Source: Elusimicrobiota bacterium (GTDB taxonomy: Bacteria > RUG730). Taken from it: 6,872 nt of DNA. The notes below the pieces were generated by a model. It was not told the DNA's origin. It did not search any database and was given only the letters and a program-made list of their open reading frames with translations. The stretch is taken from assembly GCA_031259185.1 (NCBI GenBank), contig JAIRLV010000297.1, positions 1 to 6,872 on the forward strand, read 5' to 3'. Both the position numbers and the translations under genes were made by a program. Of this stretch, positions 1-5,736 are shown piece after piece (within the stretch, counting starts at the first letter, position 1; every line of letters begins with the position of its first letter).

Positions 1-1
1 A

Positions 2-421
2 GATGGAATAAGTTTTTCTATAGTAAAAAAGCTTGATAATCTTGAAGTTGGTTGGATAACTGGACGGCGTTCAGAGAGCGTTGAAACGAGAGCAAAACAT
101 TCTGGCATAAAGTATTTAGTTATGGGAGAATTAGATAAAATTTCAGCTTACAGAGATATAAAAATTAAATCTGGATTAAAAAATGAGGAAATTACTTATA
201 TTGGAGACGATTTGGTAGATATTCCAGTTTTAAAAGAGGCTGGATTATCAATTTGTCCTCTAGATGCAGTAGAAGAAGTTTTAAAAATTTGTGATTTAAA
301 AGCAGATTGTATAGGCGGGAATGGAGTTTTTAGGTTTGCTTTGAAATTTATACTTTCATCTCAGAATCGTTGGGAAAACATTGAAAAAATATTTACAAAT
401 AAAAAAAATATAATAAAATGA
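2..421 (+). CDS. kdsC: KdsC-like HAD phosphatase, C-terminal part (5' end outside window)
   Basis: This is the last 139 residues of a HAD-superfamily phosphatase resembling 3-deoxy-D-manno-octulosonate 8-phosphate phosphatase, which makes free Kdo for lipid A/LPS core in the cytoplasm. The frame is open from base 2, so the first ATG at 122 is internal and not the start. Visible in order: the family's DG-start helix (residues 1-11 of the fragment), HAD motif II as WITGRRSE (Thr20), the motif III region GELDK (Lys46), motif IV as YIGDDLVDIPVL (Asp69, Asp70, Asp73), and the C-terminal GGNGVFR segment that matches the usual GG.GavRE tail. The nucleophile motif DxDG lies upstream of the window. 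It could instead be the phosphatase half of a CMP-sugar synthetase fusion, which cannot be decided here. The stop is TGA at 419-421, and recO follows after 9 bp in the same frame, suggesting co-transcription. Family call is firm; exact substrate is inferred. Confidence 0.85.
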   Translation, partial: DGISFSIVKKLDNLEVGWITGRRSESVETRAKHSGIKYLVMGELDKISAYRDIKIKSGLKNEEITYIGDDLVDIPVLKEAGLSICPLDAVEEVLKICDLKADCIGGNGVFRFALKFILSSQNRWENIEKIFTNKKNIIK

Positions 422-430
422 CAAAAAAAT

Positions 431-1222
431 ATGGTAAATATTAGAGATTTTAATACAAAAGCAATTATTTTAAAAAAATATAAAGTTGCCGAGAATGATT
501 TATCATTTTTAATGTTAACTGAAAAATTTGGGAAAATTAATATTTGGATGAAAGGCGCGAGAAAAATTTTTCAAAAACAAAAGTTTGGAACATATTTAGA
601 TTTATTTTCATTATTAGAAATAGGGCTTTATAAATATAAGAGCAGAAGTACTGAAAACGAAAGAAATCTTTTGAAAAATATAAAAACATTAGAATATAAT
701 TATGATATAAGATTAAATTTTGAAAAATTTGAATTAGCAAACTTTTTTTTGCAAACTGTAAATAAAATGACAATATTAAATACAGGAAAAGAGGTTTTTG
801 CTTTACTGAATGAATCTCTTGTGTTGCTTGACAAATGCGATGCAAATAATCTTGATTATTTGAAATACATTTTTTTACTCAATTTATCAACAACTTTAGG
901 ATATAAATTTGAGCTAGATAAATGTACAAATTGCGGACTTCTTGTTCCTGATCAAATCAAAAGAATTGTTTTTTCTTTTGGCGATGGTGGAATACTTTGT
1001 AATGTTTGCAAACAAAAAAGGTTAAAAGACAATACTTATTATCATGATTTTTTTCAAATAAATAAAGATTTGTTTTTTTTGCTCAAGAAATTTTATAAAT
1101 TAGATGTTTTTGATAATAATTTTTTTAAATATTTTAATGACAAAGACAAATCTGTCATGAATACAGAAGCTTTTAATATTTTTTTTGACAAAGTAATGAA
1201 AAATTTAATAAATTTGAGTTAA
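431..1222 (+). CDS. recO: DNA repair protein RecO
   Basis: The 263-residue product is of usual length for RecO, the recombination mediator that works with RecR (and RecF) to load RecA onto SSB-coated single-stranded DNA and to anneal strands. The N-terminal OB-fold part (about residues 7-85) carries the family signature NTKAIILKKYKVAEND followed by the L.T.KFGKI...KGARK segment. A helical domain follows, with a four-cysteine zinc site: C165-x2-C168 and C190-x2-C193, the second pair in GGILCNVC. The C-terminal third is highly diverged and rich in Phe, Lys and Asn. The ATG at 431 is the only reasonable start, because an in-frame TGA lies 9 bp upstream; no Shine-Dalgarno motif is visible, so translation may be coupled to the upstream phosphatase gene. 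trpA starts 12 bp after the TAA. Sequence divergence is high, but motif order and cysteines make the call good. Confidence 0.9.
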   Translation: MVNIRDFNTKAIILKKYKVAENDLSFLMLTEKFGKINIWMKGARKIFQKQKFGTYLDLFSLLEIGLYKYKSRSTENERNLLKNIKTLEYNYDIRLNFEKFELANFFLQTVNKMTILNTGKEVFALLNESLVLLDKCDANNLDYLKYIFLLNLSTTLGYKFELDKCTNCGLLVPDQIKRIVFSFGDGGILCNVCKQKRLKDNTYYHDFFQINKDLFFLLKKFYKLDVFDNNFFKYFNDKDKSVMNTEAFNIFFDKVMKNLINLS

Positions 1223-1234
1223 AGGAAATTTTTT

Positions 1235-2041
1235 ATGCAAAATAGAATAAATAAAATGTTTCACGAATTAAAAAAAGAGAATAAAAAAGCTTTGATAACA
1301 TTTATTACAGCAGGTTATTTAGATTTAGAATTCACGGAGGATTGCGTCTATGAAATGGCAGAAAAAGGCGCTAACATAATAGAATTAGGGCTGCCATTTT
1401 CTGATCCAATTGCCGATGGAGAAGTAATACAAGAGTCGTCTTATCAAGCTCTATCAAAAGGAATAAATATAGATAAAGTCTTTAGAATGGTTGAAAATAT
1501 CAGAAAAAACAAAATTGAAATTCCTTTGATTATGATGACTTATTATAATTTATTGTTAGCTAGAAATTTAGAAGAAGTTGTAAAAATTTCTAAAGAAGTA
1601 GGATTAGACGGTTTTATTATCCCTGATTTATTGCCTTTGAAAACAAATGATGATTTACAGCTTTATGATATATTGAGTAAATATAATTTGAATTTGATAT
1701 GTCTATCTTCTATTTTAAGCGATAGAGAAAGATTAAAAAAATTGACAGATATTACAAAAGGTTTTTTGTATTTGATTATTAAAGTCGGGACTACTGGTAA
1801 GTCAAATGATTTAAATTATGATTTGATAGAGCGCAAAGTCAAAGAATTAAAAGAAATAAATCCTCACTTGCCAGTCGCATTAGGTTTTGGCATTGACTCT
1901 ATAGAAGATGTGAAAAATTTAAAAATTTATGCTGATGGTTTGATTTTAGGAAGTAAAATAATTAAAATAATTAAAGAAACAAGTAGTGTAAAAAAAGTTG
2001 GAGAATTTATAGCAGAATTGAGACAAGAATTGGATAATTAA
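1235..2041 (+). CDS. trpA: Tryptophan synthase alpha subunit
   Basis: The 268-residue protein is a full-length TIM-barrel alpha subunit, which cleaves indole-3-glycerol phosphate to indole and glyceraldehyde 3-phosphate and channels indole to TrpB. Seen in the sequence: FITAGY at the first strand; the catalytic glutamate in NIIELGLPFSDP (Glu50); the catalytic aspartate in PIADGEVIQ (Asp61); MMTYYN (about 100-105); GLDGFIIPDLLP (123-134); loop 6 as KVGTTGKS with the conserved Thr187; and phosphate-binding GFGI (217-220) and LILGSKII (237-243). The arginine usual in loop 6 (Arg179 of the Salmonella enzyme) appears to be Lys183. The start ATG is preceded by AAGGA (1222-1226) with an 8-base spacer overlapping the recO stop. 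No other trp gene is in the window: the upstream neighbours are recO and the Kdo phosphatase, so TrpB must be encoded elsewhere if the pathway operates. The final residues run directly into an AT-rich spacer. Confidence 0.97.
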   Translation: MQNRINKMFHELKKENKKALITFITAGYLDLEFTEDCVYEMAEKGANIIELGLPFSDPIADGEVIQESSYQALSKGINIDKVFRMVENIRKNKIEIPLIMMTYYNLLLARNLEEVVKISKEVGLDGFIIPDLLPLKTNDDLQLYDILSKYNLNLICLSSILSDRERLKKLTDITKGFLYLIIKVGTTGKSNDLNYDLIERKVKELKEINPHLPVALGFGIDSIEDVKNLKIYADGLILGSKIIKIIKETSSVKKVGEFIAELRQELDN

Positions 2042-2125
2042 ATTTTTTAATATAATTGATTTTTTACTTTTTCATTAAATTAAAAAATATAATTTTTAAA
2101 AAAAATTAAAATAAAATTGAACATA

Positions 2126-2149
2126 TTTTTATGTTATATCACATAAAAA
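2126..2149. repeat. 9-bp perfect inverted repeat upstream of dapA
   Basis: The arms TTTTTATGT (2126-2134) and ACATAAAAA (2141-2149) are perfect complements separated by six bases (TATATC). The element lies 23 bp before the dapA ribosome binding site. It could be an operator for a dimeric regulator or a weak leader hairpin. The TGT-N6-ACA core does not have the spacing of the CRP/FNR consensus. It contains G/C at symmetric positions, which makes it somewhat better than the surrounding A/T-only matches, but chance remains possible. Confidence 0.3.
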
Positions 2150-2172
2150 GTAAAATTTTAAAGTGAATTTTT

Positions 2173-2177
2173 GGAGG
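2173..2177 (+). promoter_or_regulatory. dapA Shine-Dalgarno, decides the start
   Basis: GGAGG lies 8 bases before the ATG at 2186. An in-frame TTG at 2171 would add five residues (a MEDII-type extension), but it overlaps this ribosome binding site and has none of its own, so 2186 is preferred. Confidence 0.85.
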
Positions 2178-2185
2178 ATATAATA

Positions 2186-3058
2186 ATGTTCAAAGGCTCT
2201 ATAGTTGCATTAGTTACTCCATTTAAAAATGGGATGCTAGATAAAAATAAATTAAAAGAACTTGTTGAATGGCATATAAAAAACAATACAAGCGCTATTA
2301 TTCCATGTGGAACAACTGGCGAATCTGCGACATTGACGCATTTAGAACACAATGAAGTTATAGAAATAGTTGTAGAAGCTGCGAACAAAAAAATTCCAAT
2401 TATTGCTGGAACTGGTTCAAATAATACAAAAGAGTCTATTCTTTTATCACAACATGCCCAGTCAGTTGGAGCTGATGGTATTCTTATGATAACGCCTTAC
2501 TATAATAAGCCTTCACAAAACGGAATTTACGAACATTTTAAAGTTATTTCAGAAAATATTAATATTCCGATAATGCTTTATAATATTGCCTCTAGAACAG
2601 GCGTAAATATGTCTGCAGAGCTAATTTACAGACTTTCAAAATTAAAAAATATAGTCGCTATAAAAGAAGCTAGCGGCAATATAAATCAAATAAGCGATAT
2701 TATTGAAAAATGCGACGAAAGTTTTGTTTTGATGTCTGGCGATGATGCTTTGACTTTACCTGTTTTGTCTTTGGGTGGGACAGGGGTTGTTTCTGTTTTA
2801 GCTAATATTGCGCCGAGAGATGTATCAGATATGGTAAAAGCTTTTCAAAAAGGCGATATAAAAAAAGCTAGAGAATTGCATTATAAATTGAGTAATTTGG
2901 TAAAAGCTATGTTTTTGGAAACAAATCCGGTTCCAATAAAAACCGCTATGGAAATTTTGGGTATTTGTAGTGGAGAAGTTAGACTTCCAATGTATAAAAT
3001 GGATGAAAAAAATATTGAGAAATTAAAAATTGCTTTAAAAAATTATGGCTTGATTTAA
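2186..3058 (+). CDS. dapA: 4-hydroxy-tetrahydrodipicolinate synthase
   Basis: The 290-residue product is a full-length DapA, a cytoplasmic (beta/alpha)8 lyase condensing pyruvate with aspartate semialdehyde, the first committed step to diaminopimelate (peptidoglycan) and lysine. The Schiff-base lysine is Lys160 in VAIKEASGN. The catalytic triad is visible as Thr43/Thr44 in CGTTGES, Tyr132 in MLYNIASRTG and Tyr106 in ITPYYNKPSQ; the substrate-binding Arg137 is present. The residues lining the allosteric lysine pocket of the E. coli enzyme (His53, His56, Asn80, Glu84, Tyr106) have counterparts at His52, His55, Asn79, Glu83 and Tyr105, so feedback inhibition by lysine is plausible (inference). 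The YNVP of many homologues is YNIA here. GGAGG sits 8 bases before the ATG. It is preceded by a 144-bp gap and may have its own promoter, separate from the kdsC-recO-trpA cluster. The stop is TAA. Confidence 0.97.
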   Translation: MFKGSIVALVTPFKNGMLDKNKLKELVEWHIKNNTSAIIPCGTTGESATLTHLEHNEVIEIVVEAANKKIPIIAGTGSNNTKESILLSQHAQSVGADGILMITPYYNKPSQNGIYEHFKVISENINIPIMLYNIASRTGVNMSAELIYRLSKLKNIVAIKEASGNINQISDIIEKCDESFVLMSGDDALTLPVLSLGGTGVVSVLANIAPRDVSDMVKAFQKGDIKKARELHYKLSNLVKAMFLETNPVPIKTAMEILGICSGEVRLPMYKMDEKNIEKLKIALKNYGLI

Positions 3059-3182
3059 TAATTCAATTATGTATTTTTGGCGAATCAATTTTTATAATAT
3101 TGCGAAGGCGCCGTATATATAAAAAAAATTTTTTTAAATTTACAATAAAAAATGATATGATATAGAAATAATGGAGTCATTT
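3059..3182 (+). promoter_or_regulatory. dapA-pilin spacer with candidate pilin promoter
   Basis: The gap holds two things. First, a patch at 3101-3114 (around GCGAAGGCGCCG) is strikingly GC-rich for this window; CAAT at 3086-3089 can pair with ATTG at 3099-3102 and GGCG at 3079-3082 with CGCC at 3109-3112, giving at best a weak, interrupted stem and no T-run, so it is not a convincing terminator. Second, a possible promoter: TATGAT at 3156-3161 with TTTAAA at 3133-3138 (17-base spacer), or TATAGA at 3161-3166 with TTTACA at 3139-3144 (16-base spacer). The second would place transcription start almost on the ribosome binding site, so the first is preferred. Confidence 0.3.
3173..3176 (+). promoter_or_regulatory. 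Pilin gene Shine-Dalgarno, decides the start
   Basis: GGAG lies 6 bases before the ATG at 3183. An in-frame ATG at 3171 overlaps this site and would lengthen the prepilin leader by four residues (MESF) with no ribosome binding site of its own, so 3183 is the better start and gives a typical short, basic leader. Confidence 0.75.
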
Positions 3183-3596
3183 ATGCAGAAAAGATCTGGT
3201 TTCACAATTATAGAATTGAGCGTAGTAATAGTAATAATTTTTATTTTGGCGTATATGGCGATTCCTAGGTTTACAGATTTATTTCGTAGAACAAAAGAAA
3301 ATAAAACAAAAGCGATCCTTGTAGAATTAAGAGATGGAATAAAAAAGTATTATGAAGACAATGGAGTTTATCCATACAATATTACAACACAAGATTTTTT
3401 AGGAACAAAAAAATATTTTCCATATGAAAAATTGCCAAAAGTAGAACTTGGAAAATATCATGCAGACAAAAATACTTTAAAACTGGGAGGAGAAATAGAT
3501 AATACTGGCGGTTGGTATTATAATCATGAGACTGGTGAAATAAAAATAAATTCTAATTTTTTAGATACAAAAGATTTGGAGTACAGTAAATGGTAA
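3183..3596 (+). CDS. Type IV pilin-like / pseudopilin precursor (N-terminal methylation motif)
   Basis: The 137-residue precursor has a classic type III signal: a short basic leader MQKRSG, then cleavage before Phe7, with mature residues FTIIELSVV carrying the conserved Glu at mature position 5 (Glu11). A hydrophobic helix runs to about residue 27 (ending in AIPRF), followed by an amphipathic helix rich in Lys/Arg/Glu (about 31-58) and the KYYEDNGVYP motif common to GspG-like pseudopilins and Elusimicrobiota-type pilins. The globular end has GGWYYNHETGEIKIN (109-123), a signature of major-pseudopilin-like C-termini. It has no cysteines, so no disulfide loop. The protein would sit in the inner membrane until assembled into a pilus or type II secretion pseudopilus. 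The prepilin peptidase gene overlaps its 3' end, so enzyme and substrate appear to be co-translated. Whether it is a major pilin, minor pilin or pseudopilin cannot be decided from one gene. Confidence 0.9.
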   Translation: MQKRSGFTIIELSVVIVIIFILAYMAIPRFTDLFRRTKENKTKAILVELRDGIKKYYEDNGVYPYNITTQDFLGTKKYFPYEKLPKVELGKYHADKNTLKLGGEIDNTGGWYYNHETGEIKINSNFLDTKDLEYSKW

Positions 3597-4390
3597 CTAA
3601 TATTTATAATTTAACTATTTATTTTTTTATTATTTTATTATTGTTTTTTTTATCAATTTTATCAGTTTTTTTTGTAGAAAATGCAAAAAAAGATGGTAAA
3701 AATTTAAAGTTAGACTTTTTTTCTTTTAAATTTATAAAATTATGCCCATTATTCTGCGATATTTATTATTTGATTTCTGTCAAAAATAGACTTATAAAAA
3801 AATTCAGTATAAAAAAATTATTTGTATTTTTATTAATATTTTTTATTAATGTTTTTATATTTTATGTCTTATTTAGATTTGAATTTTTTTACAAATTTAG
3901 TTCCAATTTATTTTTGCATTTTTTTATAATTTATTTCTTATTTTTAGCAAGTATAATAGATATAAAATATAGAATAATTCCCAATTTTATATTTTATATT
4001 CTACTATTATTAGCTACTTTATTTTCTATAAACAACTCGGTCTTTTTCGTCAATTTATTGGGCGCTATAATCAGTTTAATAATCTCTTTGTTTGTATATT
4101 ATTTAGGTTTTTTTATATTTAAAGAGGACGCATTGGGTTTTGGCGATGTAAAAGTTTTCTGTTGTATTGGTTTATTATTTGGAATTAAAGGTTTTTTGTT
4201 AGTATTTTTTTATGCTTTTTTTATAAGCGCAATATTTGGATTAATTTTAAAAATTACATATTTCTTTAAAAATAAATATAAAAAAAATAATAATAATTTA
4301 AAAAAAATTTATTTACCATTTATTCCTTTTATATTTATTGCCACTATTTTAGCGCTGTATTTTGAAAATTATATTGTAATTTTTAAATAA
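3590..4390 (+). CDS. Prepilin peptidase (A24 aspartic protease), N-terminal domain degenerate
   Basis: This 266-residue polytopic membrane protein resembles PilD/GspO/TapA, which cleaves prepilin leaders at the cytoplasmic face of the inner membrane and, in classic members, N-methylates the new N-terminus. Both catalytic aspartates are in place: Asp124 in ASIIDIKYRIIPN and Asp186 in GFGDVKV (the GxGD motif). Hydrophobic segments lie at about 8-28, 76-98, 107-123, 132-147, 150-177, 188-219 and 240-258. About 53 residues (20%) are Phe. The cytoplasmic loop after the first helix is short: residues 45-85 faintly follow the PLLSYL...RG...ISI pattern, but the two CxxC pairs of bifunctional enzymes are missing; only C52 and C56 occur there. 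It may therefore lack zinc-dependent methylase capacity. The ATG overlaps the pilin stop by 7 bp, with GGAG at 3578-3581 inside the pilin gene, indicating translational coupling. A hairpin terminator follows. Confidence 0.88.
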   Translation: MVTNIYNLTIYFFIILLLFFLSILSVFFVENAKKDGKNLKLDFFSFKFIKLCPLFCDIYYLISVKNRLIKKFSIKKLFVFLLIFFINVFIFYVLFRFEFFYKFSSNLFLHFFIIYFLFLASIIDIKYRIIPNFIFYILLLLATLFSINNSVFFVNLLGAIISLIISLFVYYLGFFIFKEDALGFGDVKVFCCIGLLFGIKGFLLVFFYAFFISAIFGLILKITYFFKNKYKKNNNNLKKIYLPFIPFIFIATILALYFENYIVIFK

Positions 4391-4417
4391 ATATGTAATA
4401 ATAAACAAAAAACTTAC

Positions 4418-4444
4418 AAGCCTCCCTATAGGGTGGCTTTTTTT
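4418..4444 (+). terminator. Rho-independent terminator (or nusA leader attenuator)
   Basis: The stem AAGCCTCCC (4418-4426) pairs with GGGTGGCTT (4431-4439) across a TATA loop, with a single T-T mismatch, and is followed by a run of seven T (4438-4444). It is the strongest hairpin and among the most GC-rich segments of the window. It lies 27 bp after the prepilin peptidase stop and about 45 bp before nusA. The simplest reading is a terminator for the pilin-peptidase transcript. If nusA transcription starts upstream of it (for example from the TAATAAT near 4396-4402), it would instead lie in the nusA leader. Confidence 0.85.
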
Positions 4445-4479
4445 ATACTAAATTATTAATGATACAAATTTTGCTTTTT

Positions 4480-4484
4480 GGAGG
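4480..4484 (+). promoter_or_regulatory. nusA Shine-Dalgarno, decides the start
   Basis: GGAGG lies 4 bases before the ATG at 4489. An in-frame ATG at 4459 would add ten mostly hydrophobic residues absent from the NusA family and has no ribosome binding site, so 4489 is taken as the start. Confidence 0.85.
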
Positions 4485-4488
4485 AATT

Positions 4489-5736
4489 ATGGATAGTTTG
4501 GGTGGTGATTTATTGCCGATTTTAGAACTTATTGAAAGAGAAAAAGGAATTTCAAAAGAAAATTTATTAAAACTTATAGAACAATCAATAATTTCAGCAT
4601 TTAAAAAGCATAATAACAAATTTTCTAATATAAAAGTCAATGTTAATATAAATGGACACATTGAAATGTTTGCGTATAAAAAAGTTGTAGTCGATGTTAA
4701 ATATGAGACCAAAGAAATATCATTGGCAGATGCTAAACTTTTAAAAAAAGATGCTAAAGTTGGGGATGAAATAGAAATTGAAATGGAAGCTGATTCTTTT
4801 GGTAGAATTGCAGCGCAAACTGCTAAACAAGTTATAATACAAAAAATGCGAGAAACGGAAAAATCTAATTTGTATAAAGAATATAAAGAAAAAGAGGGCA
4901 ATATTGTTAATGGATATATAAATAAAATAATTAATGGGACAGCTATCATAGATTTAGGAAAAGTAGAAGCAATATTGCCAGTTTCAGAACAGATCCAGAA
5001 TGAAAATTATGTTCAAGGTATGTTTGTAAAAGCATATATTTTGAAAGTTGAGGATGCTCTAAGGGGTATAAAAATATTAATTTCTAGGAAAAGTCCTCAG
5101 TTTTTAAAAAAATTATTTGAAATAGAAATTCCAGAAATTTATGATGGGACTATAGAGATTAAAAATATAGCTAGAGATGCGGGTAATAGGGCGAAAGTAG
5201 CTGTTTATTCAAAAAATCCAAAAGTTGATCCGATTGGATCAAGCGTAGGAGTTCGAGGAGTCAGAATAAAAAATATTATTGATGAATTGAATGGTGAAAA
5301 AATAGATTTAATTTTATATAATGAAAATCCTAAAATTTTTATTGAAAATTCTCTGAAACCAGCTAAAATAGATAATATATATTTAGATGAAGCGCACAAG
5401 AATGCAGAAATAATTTTAACGGATGATCAACTATCATTAGCAATTGGAAAACAGGGGTCAAACGTAAAATTAGCTGCAAGACTGACTGGATGGCATTTAG
5501 AAATTAAGACAAATTCTCAAAGACAAAATGAAAAAGACGAAAAAATTGAAACTGCAATAAAGAGTATAGAACAACTTGATGGAATAAGCGCAAAAAGCGC
5601 TGGAATTTTGATATCTGCTGGATATACGCTTGACACATTAAAAAGTGTAACAAAGGAAGATTTGTTAGGTTTGCAAGGTATTGGAGAAAAAACAGCAAAC
5701 AATATTTTGAAAGCTATAAAAAATTTTTTTAAATAA
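4489..5736 (+). CDS. nusA: Transcription termination/antitermination protein NusA
   Basis: The 415-residue product is a complete NusA, which binds RNA polymerase near the RNA exit channel and modulates pausing, intrinsic termination and antitermination. Domains in order: RNAP-binding N-terminal domain (1 to about 125, with LIEREKGISKE and the FGRIAAQTAKQVI helix at 104-117); S1 domain (about 135-200); KH1 (about 205-285), with DPIGSSVGVRG forming the GxxG loop; KH2 (about 290-340), with LAIGKQGSNVKLAARLTGW. The tail (about 355-415) is a helix-hairpin-helix pair: LDGISAKSAGILISAGY then LQGIGEKTANNIL, equivalent to one acidic-repeat-like module. Length is therefore between the Bacillus type (no repeat) and the E. 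coli type (two repeats, about 495 residues). It follows a hairpin terminator and is followed after 52 bp by prfA, not by the usual ylxR/infB genes. RimP is not encoded immediately upstream either. Confidence 0.97.
   Translation: MDSLGGDLLPILELIEREKGISKENLLKLIEQSIISAFKKHNNKFSNIKVNVNINGHIEMFAYKKVVVDVKYETKEISLADAKLLKKDAKVGDEIEIEMEADSFGRIAAQTAKQVIIQKMRETEKSNLYKEYKEKEGNIVNGYINKIINGTAIIDLGKVEAILPVSEQIQNENYVQGMFVKAYILKVEDALRGIKILISRKSPQFLKKLFEIEIPEIYDGTIEIKNIARDAGNRAKVAVYSKNPKVDPIGSSVGVRGVRIKNIIDELNGEKIDLILYNENPKIFIENSLKPAKIDNIYLDEAHKNAEIILTDDQLSLAIGKQGSNVKLAARLTGWHLEIKTNSQRQNEKDEKIETAIKSIEQLDGISAKSAGILISAGYTLDTLKSVTKEDLLGLQGIGEKTANNILKAIKNFFK

Larger units (their letters stand above)
2042..2185 (+). 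promoter_or_regulatory. trpA-dapA spacer with possible dapA promoter
   Basis: This 144-bp gap is almost pure A/T. It contains an exact TATAAT at 2088-2093 with TTTACT at 2063-2068 upstream (spacer 19, or TTACTT with spacer 18), which would give a dapA leader of roughly 85 bases. A second possible -35, TTGAAC at 2117-2122, has no well-placed -10. An AT-only 10-bp inverted repeat (2042-2051 with 2079-2088, 27-base loop) lies just after the trpA stop. In DNA this AT-rich such matches occur by chance, so the promoter is only a candidate. Confidence 0.3.

Noticed and set aside
122-421. Treating ATG 122 as the start of a small 99-residue gene
   Set aside because: The same frame is open to the window edge and the upstream residues carry HAD motif II (TGRRSE), so this is an internal methionine of a truncated larger gene.
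537-845. Minus-strand open frame (102 codons) opposite recO
   Set aside because: Shadow of recO; no initiation signal or recognisable domain.
2042-2088. 10-bp A/T-only inverted repeat after trpA as a terminator
   Set aside because: The stem has no G-C pair and a 27-base loop; it would be too unstable to terminate and is expected by chance in this composition.
2126-2149. CRP/FNR-type binding site at the dapA inverted repeat
   Set aside because: The half-sites are spaced TGT-N6-ACA, whereas the CRP/FNR class needs TGT-N10-ACA (TGTGA-N6-TCACA).
2042-2185. Lysine riboswitch or T-box upstream of dapA
   Set aside because: The gap is only 144 bp, almost free of G and C, and lacks the multi-helix core or conserved boxes of either element.
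3121-3135. A8T7 palindrome before the pilin gene as a terminator
   Set aside because: A pure A-T stem with no loop and no following U-run; more likely intrinsic base composition or a bent A-tract.
4443-4949. Minus-strand open frame (168 codons) opposite nusA
   Set aside because: It lies wholly over the NusA N-terminal and S1 coding region, and its Ser/Ile-rich product looks like no protein family I recognise.
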